This document shows positions 36,020 to 43,789 of a stretch of 64,000 bases of DNA, piece after piece (the stretch's first letter is position 1; each line of letters starts with the position of its first letter). The position numbers and the translations under genes were made by a program. The DNA comes from Hymenobacter mellowenesis (lineage in GTDB: Bacteria; Bacteroidota; Bacteroidia; Cytophagales; Hymenobacteraceae): the NCBI RefSeq assembly GCF_030581005.1, contig NZ_JAUQSX010000006.1:275745-339744 (forward strand), in the 5' to 3' direction. Below the pieces are notes generated by a model. That model had not been told where the DNA came from, did not search any database, and saw only the letters and a program-made list of their open reading frames with translations.

Positions 36020-37438
36020 GTGACGCTGATGACAACCATGAAACGAATCTTCAACATTCCGGCAACCCTGCTGGAACTGCGCGCCCAGGTGGCGACGCTG
36101 GCCGGCGGCAAGAAATTGCTAGCCAAAAGTGTCCATTGGGACAAAGTCTGCTGGCTGCTCGATAAGCTCGGCAACACGCAGTACTACGACAAGCGAACCA
36201 ACGTGGACAGCTACGTGGCCATCAAGAAGGAAAAGCTACGCTCCATCTGCGGCAAGGTGTACGCCGACCACATGCTGGAAGTGCTGCTCGAAAACAACAT
36301 CATCGAGACGACGGGTTCTTACCAAGCGGGCGCTTCCTCAAAAAGCTACCGGCTAACCGAAACGCACCGCTACGCCAAGAAGGTGTGCGTGTTCAACCAG
36401 GACTCAAAGTTCTTGACGAAGCTGCTACTGGCCGACCTGACAACGGACGGTGACAAATACCTCCGCGAGGCCATCCAGAACGACCTAGGATTCCGGTACG
36501 AAGACCTTCTGGCCGACCTCTCCCTTCCTGTTGCTACTCCCTCTTATGATGGACTAAATTTCGAACTTAACACGGAAGCAGACCTCGCAGCTTGGAACGA
36601 GCACCTGACGGCGCTGCACCCGCACCTGGCAGGGCTATCGCCGAAGCTGCAGTCGCTGGTGCAGTCGGCCGGCCGCATTTACACCAAGCAGTTTTTTGCT
36701 CACCGCGACACAAAGGGTGGACGGCTGCACACAAACGTGACCAACCTTGCAACGGAAGGCCGCCAGTACCTGGCTCTCGCTGGCCAAACCGAACTGGTAA
36801 ACACGGATATTCCCGCTTCGCAACTGGTGTTTGCCTGCGTGCCGCTGCTGAAGCATTTCAACAACGTGCCGCCCGACGACGTGAACGACTGGATTGCGCT
36901 TTGCACTTCCGACGACGCTTACGAGCGCCTGCACCTGGAAATGTACCGTATGCACTTCGACGAGTGCTCAGCCAACTACCGCTGCATCGAAGACGAGGAG
37001 GAAGCCCGGTACTACTACCGCAAAGACTTTAAGAGCAAGTTTTTCGCCAGCATCTACTACTCCGAGCTGCGCTTCAACATTGGCCCACTGGCCACGCCCG
37101 AGAGCCTGTTCATGTGGGAGCGCTTTCCCAGCGTGATGCAGTGGGTAGTGGGCCAGAAGCAGGACGACTACACCAAATTCGCGTGCAATATGCAAAAGGC
37201 CGAGTCGGACTTCGTAATTGACACATTCGGCTACCAAGCCATGCGGTGGATGTTGCCCACGGTCACCATTCACGATTCCGCGCTTGTGCCTGCCAAGTTC
37301 GGCCGTGATGTGCTGCAATACTTTCAGGAGTGGCTCGACGGCCAGCTCCAGGTGACCAACGCAAAAGTAAAGATTAAAGCCCAGCCGCTCTCTGAAGCTG
37401 CACGGCTCATTCTTGAAGAAACTTACCAGTTGTTCTAA
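36020..37438 (+). CDS. Putative replication protein with PolA/T7-RNAP-like palm
   Basis: Residues are numbered from GTG 36020; ATGs at 36029 or 36038 are alternative starts. Residues about 38-115 look like a winged helix (VHWDKVCWLLDKL, VLLENNIIETTG, SSKSYRLTE). GRLHTNVTNLATEGRQYL precedes a motif-A-like D263 (TELVNTDIPASQLVF). YRKDFKSKFFASIYYSE (334-349) resembles motif B, and TIHDSALVPA (H418-D419) resembles motif C. Order and spacing match A-family DNA polymerases and single-subunit RNA polymerases. No exonuclease domain is seen. Copy 2 of the 20-mer lies inside. Confidence 0.55.
   Translation: MTLMTTMKRIFNIPATLLELRAQVATLAGGKKLLAKSVHWDKVCWLLDKLGNTQYYDKRTNVDSYVAIKKEKLRSICGKVYADHMLEVLLENNIIETTGSYQAGASSKSYRLTETHRYAKKVCVFNQDSKFLTKLLLADLTTDGDKYLREAIQNDLGFRYEDLLADLSLPVATPSYDGLNFELNTEADLAAWNEHLTALHPHLAGLSPKLQSLVQSAGRIYTKQFFAHRDTKGGRLHTNVTNLATEGRQYLALAGQTELVNTDIPASQLVFACVPLLKHFNNVPPDDVNDWIALCTSDDAYERLHLEMYRMHFDECSANYRCIEDEEEARYYYRKDFKSKFFASIYYSELRFNIGPLATPESLFMWERFPSVMQWVVGQKQDDYTKFACNMQKAESDFVIDTFGYQAMRWMLPTVTIHDSALVPAKFGRDVLQYFQEWLDGQLQVTNAKVKIKAQPLSEAARLILEETYQLF
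36539..36558 (+). repeat. 20-mer repeat, copy 2 (inside coding sequence)
   Basis: This copy is identical to 35671-35690 and encodes part of PSYDGLNF in a linker of the palm-domain protein. Similarity extends a few bases upstream (CTAC) with one base inserted. Confidence 0.85.
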
Positions 37439-37662
37439 TGCACTACCTGCCCCATATTTCGAAAGCCGGCGTGAACTACGGCCGCACAACCGATGGCACC
37501 CACCAATTTGCTTACCGGCTATTCAACGACACTTGGCTAGAGGCCGAGCTTACCGAGGAACAACTGCGCTCTTTTGTACGGAAACACAAGTTAGCCGAAA
37601 TCGAAGGCCTCGATTTCACCCACCTTCTCAAAATGGACGGCCACACCATCGAATGCCTGTGA
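37438..37662 (+). CDS. Small hypothetical protein coupled to the palm-domain gene
   Basis: This 74-residue frame starts within TAATG at the end of the upstream gene, a translational-coupling arrangement. The content (TEEQLRSFVRKHKLAEIEGL) suggests a helical protein. No family is known; an accessory role in replication is inferred from position. Confidence 0.6.
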   Translation: MHYLPHISKAGVNYGRTTDGTHQFAYRLFNDTWLEAELTEEQLRSFVRKHKLAEIEGLDFTHLLKMDGHTIECL

Positions 37663-37663
37663 A

Positions 37664-37683
37664 TTTAGTCCATCATAAGAGGG
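37664..37683 (-). repeat. 20-mer repeat, copy 3 (inverted)
   Basis: This is an exact reverse complement of copies 1 and 2, starting one base after the 37438 gene. Confidence 0.85.
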
Positions 37684-37691
37684 TGCCTCAC

Positions 37692-37763
37692 CCACAGGAA
37701 AGCAGGAAGAGTGAAGCCCCGCTCGTAGATGCTACTACCGCAGAGGGTCATCCACAGGAAAGC
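37692..37763. repeat. Direct repeats with DnaA-box-like sequence, origin candidate
   Basis: CCACAGGAAAGC occurs at 37692-37703 and 37752-37763, each preceded by an AGAGGGT unit. The second reads TCATCCACA, one base from the DnaA box TTATCCACA. The gap 37663-37873 carries no gene I trust. Together with the inverted 20-mer this could be an origin. Confidence 0.4.
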
Positions 37764-37873
37764 GTCACCAGCTCCGCAGAGGTGCTCCAAATCGACAAAA
37801 ACTGATGATGGGCGCGGTGCTGGGCCTGCTTCTCGTATTTCTTTTATTGCCAAATCCGTGTGGAAAGAGCACA

Positions 37874-37909
37874 AAAAAGCCCCAGCCATTAATTTGGCTG
37901 GGGCTTTTT
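37874..37909. terminator. Bidirectional terminator
   Basis: A 14-bp perfect stem (37874-37887 with 37896-37909) with A and T tails separates the rightward replication genes from the leftward gene ending at 37912. Confidence 0.9.
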
Positions 37910-37911
37910 GA

Positions 37912-38286
37912 TTAAGCGGCGGTGGCAACCCTATCGGCCAGCTCGTAGGCCAGGATTGGTCGGTTGCCGTAAATGGCCAGCACCACCATGCCGCCGAAAA
38001 GCTCGCAGCAGAATAGGTCGATTATGCGGCTGTGCAAGAGCACCGGCAGCATGACGAGCGGGCCGCGTAATCGTCGATAAGGCGACTGGCTATACAAGAA
38101 ACGGGCATCGCTGCGTTCAAGGCAGACCATAAGCCGTTGCGCCTTGGCATCGTTGGCTAGGTTGTTTTCCAAATGGAGCGAGTGGCTAGCGACGTAGTAG
38201 CTGCGGCCAACCGTGGGCAATTCGGGAGTGGAGCCGTTGAGTAGTGCGGCGATGAAATTGTCGAAAAATAGGGTTTTGTGTATCAT
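37912..38286 (-). CDS. Hypothetical phage protein
   Basis: Starting at the ATG at 38286 gives 124 residues (MIHKTLFFDNFIAALLNGST). A hydrophobic stretch near the C-terminus (FCCELFGGMVVLAIYG) resembles a core beta-hairpin more than a membrane helix. No family is recognised; an extended start at 38304 is possible. Confidence 0.5.
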   Translation of the reverse strand: MIHKTLFFDNFIAALLNGSTPELPTVGRSYYVASHSLHLENNLANDAKAQRLMVCLERSDARFLYSQSPYRRLRGPLVMLPVLLHSRIIDLFCCELFGGMVVLAIYGNRPILAYELADRVATAA

Positions 38287-38406
38287 GGGCAAGGCAGTAG
38301 CCAAGACCAGCGCTTTATATTGCGCGGCTTTCGCTTCTTGATAGGGGGTGGGAGTTGTTGAATCGGGCCACGGTGGTTACCGCCACCGTGGCCTTTTCTA
38401 TTCAAC

Positions 38407-38871
38407 CTAGGCTTCGGGAGTGGCTTCGGTTTCGGCAGCAGGCTCAGTGCTTTCGAGCTTTGCTCTCAGGGCCTCGAATGCCTTCAAATCCTTGGCCCGT
38501 TGTTTATCCGCAGCCGTTGAAACTAAGCCCTTCAGAAAAGCTTCCATGTTCTCCGTGGTGCCAAGGCAATCAAGTGCAGCGGCGAGGATGGTTTGGTTGC
38601 TCACGTTCAGCTTCCGGGTTTCTTTAATGTGCGCCTTGAAGCCATTCAGGCGCTCCAAGTCGCCTTTGTCGATGGCCGTTTGCGAATACCCACGCTCACG
38701 TTTGGCCTTCTCGGTGGCAGCCTCTTCGGTGGTAGTTTCGGCAGCAGCGTCAGCCACTTGTTCGGTGCTTTCAGCAGTCGCTTCCGTGGTCACTTCGGCA
38801 GCTTGCTCGGTGGTGGTTTCAGCAGCTACTTCCGATGCTACTGCTTTCTGGTTTTTCTTGGCGTTAGCCAT
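38407..38871 (-). CDS. Low-complexity acidic phage protein
   Basis: The ATG at 38871 gives 154 residues; extension to 38952 adds no conserved sequence. The N-terminal half is a Thr/Glu/Ala-rich repeat array (AAETTTEQAAEVTTEATAES). The C-terminal half is helical (ERLNGFKAHIKETRKLNVSN, LEAFLKG-type helix near 120). A hairpin at 38369-38392 lies beyond its end. The role is unknown; a disordered linker is inferred. Confidence 0.55.
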   Translation of the reverse strand: MANAKKNQKAVASEVAAETTTEQAAEVTTEATAESTEQVADAAAETTTEEAATEKAKRERGYSQTAIDKGDLERLNGFKAHIKETRKLNVSNQTILAAALDCLGTTENMEAFLKGLVSTAADKQRAKDLKAFEALRAKLESTEPAAETEATPEA

Positions 38872-39394
38872 AATGCGTGGTGTCAGGGGGTTGGTTTTTG
38901 CTTTCTGACAAGTCGAAGTAAGCGCCGTAAGGGCCACATCGGTACCACTCAAACTAAAAATAATCCATTTATTTTCACAAAATAATTCTAATCGTTTTGG
39001 TGACTTGTGGGAGGGTTTATATCGCGAGGTAGCTACTAGTCAAGCTGAACAGTCCGGACGCGACTGGGTCTGAATTTGGTTAGCAGAATAACTCTCTACC
39101 AATTAAAAGGAGTCATAAAAGCGCCATGACTTCGCAGGATTTACTGCATCTCGTCCTTCTGTAGCTGATTACCAACGAAGGCAGGAAGGGAAGGCTGCCA
39201 ACCACGGCAAAGGATTATACATTGTTTAATAGCAGAAGCAGATATGCTGTTCAACCAGAAAATACTTAGACAATCAAATATTTTTAATTCTGATTATAAG
39301 CTAGTTGTGTGGGTTAGTAATAAAAATAAACAATTTCAAGTATCTATGTGATATATTCCTGATACTTTAGATGCACACTTAACTTATCGCTGTC
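38872..39394. other. AT-rich intergenic region
   Basis: These 523 bases separate divergent genes and hold the promoters of both. No gene or strong repeat is recognised. The right part becomes strongly AT-rich before the lipoprotein pair. Confidence 0.45.
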
Positions 39395-40177
39395 ATGAAA
39401 CAACCCCTCCTCACCCTCGCTGCATTTTTTGTTGTTTGCGTTTCAAGCTGCACACCAACGTTAGTGTCAACCGGTGATAGTAAGGGCGTTTTGGGCCCCG
39501 AATATATTATGTGTCCTGCTCCCAATGACTTGGATGTTGTGGGTTCAGTGTTTGGAGTTAGCCCTACTAAGGCAAAAATTGACTTGTTTACTCTTCCAGT
39601 TAAGGTCAAAAGCGGTAAGATGCAAATGCAGTCTTATGAAACCGATAGAACAATAACTACTGGACTGCTTGCAAATTTCTTAGGCAGCAATCCGAATGTA
39701 TTCACGGCTTCCGGGGGGGCTAATACTGATACTAAAGTGAAATCTAGGTTTAGCATCACGTCACCGATTCTCGACAGAGTTGAAGATTTACTGCTAGCTA
39801 ACAAAGACGTGACAAACAAAAAAAAGGACATTACCGAATTTTCAAATTCATATCCTGGCTACAAATATTACATGATTATTGAAGTTGTCAAATCTAAGCG
39901 AATTGATATTGGCTTGGATAAAAACTCTCAAGGAAAGGCCGTAGTGGATGCTGATGTCAAAACAATTACAACCTCTGCTAACGGTAAAGTTGGTTGGAAT
40001 AACACCAAAGACCGGCAATTATCATTTGACTTAAATGATAACTTGACAATATTTTATAAAGTATTGCCGATTGTCATTAAGAACGGAGCAGATGGAGGTG
40101 GCGTTGGCTTAGGTATGGATGCGGTAACGGTTTCAGCTGCTGACCCTTTTCTGTATGTGACAAATGAAAAGAAATAA
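39395..40177 (+). CDS. Lipoprotein upstream of the HELAH lipoprotein
   Basis: This 260-residue AT-rich gene begins with a lipoprotein signal (QPLLTLAAFFVVCVSSCTPT, Cys near 19). The mature part is beta-rich with a GGGVGLGMDAVTVSAADPFL tail and no known family. Its stop lies 14 nt inside the next gene, so the two are coupled. The low GC points to recent acquisition and a lysogenic-conversion role. Confidence 0.65.
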   Translation: MKQPLLTLAAFFVVCVSSCTPTLVSTGDSKGVLGPEYIMCPAPNDLDVVGSVFGVSPTKAKIDLFTLPVKVKSGKMQMQSYETDRTITTGLLANFLGSNPNVFTASGGANTDTKVKSRFSITSPILDRVEDLLLANKDVTNKKKDITEFSNSYPGYKYYMIIEVVKSKRIDIGLDKNSQGKAVVDADVKTITTSANGKVGWNNTKDRQLSFDLNDNLTIFYKVLPIVIKNGADGGGVGLGMDAVTVSAADPFLYVTNEKK

Positions 40178-41372
40178 GCTTGCATCATTCGCCCTGATTC
40201 TGCTTTTTTTATCTTGCTGCACTACTTCTCAACAGTCGTCTTACAATGGTGGCGGTACGGGTGGCGCGAAAGAAGAAGAAGTAGAAGTTGGGAAAGAGAT
40301 ATGGGCAGCATATACTCAAGTCATTACGGACAATACGCGGCAGAAGCTCGAATTAAGATGGTTGGGATTTGACGTACCAGGGGACAAGCGATATTACACC
40401 TATGAAGAAGTTAAAAGCTTCATTGATTCCGTAGACAATGACGAGTATACTAGAAGTTTTAGCCAAACTATGGCCTATGCCAGAAGAATGGCGAGTGCAA
40501 AAGAAGCACAGTCTCAATATGATTTCTATTTTCCTGAGAAAGATGTCTTTGGCAACGTAAAGTCAACTCCTGCGGAAAAGGAAGCACTAGTATTTTATGT
40601 TAATGCTTCCAAATGTTATAATCATAATAAAAAAGATGTTCCAGCAGCTGCTGGCTGCAAAGAACAGTATACCCACGAGGTTGAGCGAGCGGTTTTTGGC
40701 GTTGACAATGACTTGGTTAGCCTAGTCCTTTCGCCACACTATGCCAAGAAAGAAAATAAAGGCACTATTCTCCCAGATGTAGTCATAAAGTATACTAACA
40801 GTGCTTTCCAGACTGTAAAAGGCGTGTTGCCTGACTCAATTAAGAAAATAGTTAATGATACTCAATTAGTAATTGGGAACTCAAGTCTTGGCACTCATCA
40901 GCTTTGGCTTGAGGTTGTTGATAAAAAGGTATACATATCTCCATTCCTAGTTAGGGCAGCTTTTGTCATGGCCTGTAACAAGTATCCAAATATTATGGCA
41001 GAATATAAGGATTTGAGCGAAGGAACCTCAAAGAGGCTTCGGGGGAATACTGCTGAAGACTATCGTTCAATTAATCAAGCGGTTTTATCTGAGATGCAGC
41101 GAAACTTGAGCTTCCCTTTTGGCCATGAATTAGCACACATCTATTTGAATAAAAAAAGCACTTTATTGGATGAGTCGTTGTGTGACTGTAATTCAATTTA
41201 CTACTTGAAGAAAAACAAAGTTTGGTTCTCGCTTGATTTTTTTAATCAAACGTTGAGAAGCGCTGTTGTTTCTGGAGGTAATTTTTGGGGGTTTGAAGAA
41301 GTTGGAGATTTAGAAGCTAGGTTCGCACAAATAGACAAAATATCTAAGCAGGATACAGTCAAATGCAAATAG
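40164..41372 (+). CDS. Putative lipoprotein metallopeptidase (HELAH)
   Basis: This 402-residue protein has a lipoprotein-type signal (LASFALILLFLSCCTTSQQS). A zincin motif lies at residues 321-325 (FGHELAHIYLNKKSTLLDES). E337 or D341 (DESLCDCNSIYYL) is placed like the third ligand of gluzincins. The N-terminal 300 residues have no recognised domain. It is translated with the 39395 lipoprotein and could process envelope proteins; the target is unknown. Confidence 0.65.
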   Translation: MKRNKLASFALILLFLSCCTTSQQSSYNGGGTGGAKEEEVEVGKEIWAAYTQVITDNTRQKLELRWLGFDVPGDKRYYTYEEVKSFIDSVDNDEYTRSFSQTMAYARRMASAKEAQSQYDFYFPEKDVFGNVKSTPAEKEALVFYVNASKCYNHNKKDVPAAAGCKEQYTHEVERAVFGVDNDLVSLVLSPHYAKKENKGTILPDVVIKYTNSAFQTVKGVLPDSIKKIVNDTQLVIGNSSLGTHQLWLEVVDKKVYISPFLVRAAFVMACNKYPNIMAEYKDLSEGTSKRLRGNTAEDYRSINQAVLSEMQRNLSFPFGHELAHIYLNKKSTLLDESLCDCNSIYYLKKNKVWFSLDFFNQTLRSAVVSGGNFWGFEEVGDLEARFAQIDKISKQDTVKCK

Positions 41373-41444
41373 TATTTAATTAAAATATATAAATACTCTG
41401 TTGGATTATTAGACGCATCTGACTGCGTTTCATAAAAGGTTGCA

Positions 41445-41600
41445 CTAGCCTCGTTGACGTGTGCGGTAATACGTGTATGAAATACTGTTGAGCGCTACTT
41501 CAAATGTGTGCTGGGTAATAATGCCTGCGTCACGGAATTTGTACAGGTCGCGCATCATCGCATTGCGAAAATTAAGCTCACGCTTTTGGCCCTTTGTCAT
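41445..41600 (-). CDS. 51-residue phage protein
   Basis: The frame from ATG 41600 to TAG 41445 encodes MTKGQKRELNFRNAMMRDLY followed by a helical, basic sequence ending SYTYYRTRQRG. The size and charge fit a small phage DNA-binding or regulatory protein, but no family is known. Codon use matches the GC-rich phage genes rather than the AT-rich patch beside it. Confidence 0.5.
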   Translation of the reverse strand: MTKGQKRELNFRNAMMRDLYKFRDAGIITQHTFEVALNSISYTYYRTRQRG

Positions 41601-41783
41601 CGGAGTAATTGTTAGATGTGATAACCGAATTTAGCGTGGGGTTTCGTCTTGGCAGGCTAATTCTTACGCCAAGGCAAAAAATAACAGCCTTAGCAGCAAA
41701 CTTCCCCTGTTTGTGTGAGTATAATAGCGTTGTTTTCTTTATTACAATTGCTGCGGTTTTAGGTCGCTCTTTTTCCACAGCTC

Positions 41784-41823
41784 AAAAGGCCTTTCAACTA
41801 GAAATCTAGTTGAAAGGCCTTTT
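41784..41823. terminator. Terminator of the VRR-NUC gene
   Basis: An 18-bp perfect stem (41784-41801 with 41806-41823) with a 4-nt loop is flanked by T-tracts in both directions. It lies 10 bp beyond the 41833 stop. Confidence 0.92.
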
Positions 41824-41832
41824 TCATTATTG

Positions 41833-42573
41833 TTACAATGTGGCCATCAGTGATTGGAATTCGGCCAGCGAGTAGCAGACGCGGTAGTTGTGGCCCAGGC
41901 GAACGCAAGTGTCTCTGAATTCTTCTTGTGAACTGCGGAGCGTGTTCGTGCGAATCTTGAACTCGACCCACGTTGAGGCACCGTTAGGGCTCAAGATGCA
42001 GCAGTCCGATACCCCGGCCACCACGCCCGATTTCAGGTGATGGGCCCACGATTTGTGCGCCAGTTCCACGGGAATGCTGAACATGAGCAAATCTGGCCGT
42101 TGCTCACGTAGCAGTTCCACGCATCTGGCTTGCAGTTCAAACTCTGACCACTTCGATTCCGGGACTGCTGCCTTGTTGGCAAGATTACGCAGTATGTTCA
42201 CTACCTCCATCGACACGAATTCCTCGCGCTGGGAGCAGTAGGCATTTTCCACTACCACGTTCTTATGGTTGGGGTGGGCTTTATCTAAGGCCGTTAGGGG
42301 CAGCAGTTCCAGGTTCAGGCCCAGATGGTCCACCATGGCGTAGCTGAGCGAGGCTTTCGCTCTGGCGGCAGCATCAAAAAGGCCGTTCCAAACATCGACC
42401 GGGAAGGTGACGTGGAACGGCCGGACGTTGGCAACGGCAGTGGCAACGAGTTGCTTCTGGCCTTTGACGGTCAGCAGCACACCGAGCTTGTGATTGGTAA
42501 TTGTGGCGCCGGAGATGGTGCGGCGCAGGAGGGAGGTAAGCTTCTTCTTATCAGCAGAGGTAACGGATTGCAA
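41833..42573 (-). CDS. VRR-NUC domain protein
   Basis: The C-terminal ~60 of 246 residues match the VRR-NUC nuclease fold: GVVAGVSDCCILSPNGAS with the metal-binding Asp, WVEFKIRTNTLRSSQEEF with the E-x-K pair, then the helix FRDTCVRLGHNYRVCYSLAE. The N-terminal 180 residues are unassigned. VRR-NUC proteins act on branched or flap DNA and are common in phages. Confidence 0.78.
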   Translation of the reverse strand: MQSVTSADKKKLTSLLRRTISGATITNHKLGVLLTVKGQKQLVATAVANVRPFHVTFPVDVWNGLFDAAARAKASLSYAMVDHLGLNLELLPLTALDKAHPNHKNVVVENAYCSQREEFVSMEVVNILRNLANKAAVPESKWSEFELQARCVELLREQRPDLLMFSIPVELAHKSWAHHLKSGVVAGVSDCCILSPNGASTWVEFKIRTNTLRSSQEEFRDTCVRLGHNYRVCYSLAEFQSLMATL

Positions 42574-42727
42574 AGTGGCTGGGCAGCATCGTTTTATTAT
42601 TTATAGCAATTGAGAATAGGTTAATTATTGGTGAAATAGCGCAGTGATTATCAAAAAATTGATGTGAAATAACGGGAAAAGGTATACCGGTATGCCATAC
42701 ATACTTTACAAAATAGAAGCCCCGATT

Positions 42728-42874
42728 ATGAAGAAAGGAAATGTTACCTTGATTGCATCCAAGGAAAACCGGCAACGGCTCCAGCTATTCGCCACGCAGC
42801 ACTTGGCCGCGACCGGCGAAAAGCTCACCCTCGTGCAGATGCTCGATAAGATTCTGAGCCAGTATCACGCCTAA
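42728..42874 (+). CDS. 48-residue RHH-like protein
   Basis: Starting at the ATG at 42728 the product is KKGNVTLIASKENRQRLQLF plus a second helix (LTLVQMLDKILSQYHA). A strand followed by two helices fits a ribbon-helix-helix DNA-binding protein. It is divergent from the VRR-NUC gene and may control the pair of promoters in 42574-42727. Confidence 0.5.
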   Translation: MKKGNVTLIASKENRQRLQLFATQHLAATGEKLTLVQMLDKILSQYHA

Positions 42875-42927
42875 CTAGGCCAAAGCCAGCGCATCTCAGC
42901 GCACATGAAAAAGAGCCAACCACTACC

Positions 42928-43524
42928 TTGGGCTTAACCACTATAGCATCACCCCGCGACAAACACACCAACTACCACCGCATCTATAATCCCTCCAGGC
43001 TAGACCTGCGTACCATTTCCGACGAGGAATACGCAGCCGTGAGAGAACTTGGGCGGGTACGCAACCACATTGCCCGTTTGTATTGCGCCATCAAACAACG
43101 CTGCTACCAAACTGATTTCCCGTTCTTCTACCTCTACGGCGGCAAAGGCGTTAAAATCTGCCCCGAGTGGCTGACCAGCAAAGACGCTTTCATTGACTGG
43201 TGCCACGCCAACGGCTGGCAGGAAGGCCTTACGATTGACCGCATCGACTCGAACGGCGACTATTCCCCTGAGAACTGCCGCTTCGTGACGCGCAAGGCCC
43301 AGAGCCGGAACATATACCCCAACCTCTACCTCGATTACAAAGGCAAAATGCGGCTGGTGCAGGATGTGCTGGATGAAGAAGGCATCACCGAAAAAGGCCA
43401 GCGGAACCTTATCGTCAACCGCCTTCACATTGGCTGGCCGCTAAACGCCGCGTTAACGCTTCCCAAGCACGCGCGGTGCCCACATGTAGACGAGCGAATT
43501 ACAAAAAAAAAGAACGAACTGTAA
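42928..43524 (+). CDS. HNH/AP2-like phage protein with GW mini-domain
   Basis: The 198-residue frame has no ATG near its start; TTG 42928 is the earliest plausible one. YGGKGVKICPEW (70-81) and LTIDRIDSNGDYSPENCRFV plus TRKAQSRN match phage HNH-like proteins often annotated as homing or AP2-like. The C-terminus (about 136-180, YKGKMRLVQDVLDEEGI, NRLHIGWPLNAAL) is like the repeats of the 34497 protein. Nuclease activity is not assured. Confidence 0.65.
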   Translation: MGLTTIASPRDKHTNYHRIYNPSRLDLRTISDEEYAAVRELGRVRNHIARLYCAIKQRCYQTDFPFFYLYGGKGVKICPEWLTSKDAFIDWCHANGWQEGLTIDRIDSNGDYSPENCRFVTRKAQSRNIYPNLYLDYKGKMRLVQDVLDEEGITEKGQRNLIVNRLHIGWPLNAALTLPKHARCPHVDERITKKKNEL

Positions 43525-43525
43525 G

Positions 43526-43633
43526 ATGATAACCACCGCAACCTTCATTTATGCCGCCGTTGGATTCTTCGGCGCAGCAGCCAACACTTGGCTGCTGCTG
43601 AAAATATTGGACTTGATGCAGAGAAGGGTATAG
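43526..43633 (+). CDS. 35-residue single-span membrane peptide
   Basis: The ATG at 43526 follows the upstream stop by one base, implying coupling. The peptide MITTATFIYAAVGFFGAAAN plus TWLLLKILDLMQRRV has one strong membrane helix and a basic tail. The role is unknown; toxin-like or holin-related peptides have this form. Confidence 0.5.
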   Translation: MITTATFIYAAVGFFGAAANTWLLLKILDLMQRRV

Positions 43634-43789
43634 CAGGACATTAACGATGAGCAAGGGGCTAATAATAGACTGACAATCAGCCCATGTTTAAGTTATAATA
43701 CGCATCTTTCGCTTGCTTAAAATTTACCGGGCTACTACATATCTTGCATTCACATTCTCAGGACAACATACCCTGAATGGTCCGCTCTG

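Noticed and set aside
35671..37683. The 20-mer copies as a CRISPR array
   Set aside because: There are only three copies, spaced about 850-1100 bp apart, one inverted and one inside a gene; no cas genes are present.
41578..41809. Two overlapping opposite-strand frames of 66 residues
   Set aside because: They overlap each other, show no protein-like pattern and lie between the 51-residue gene and a terminator.
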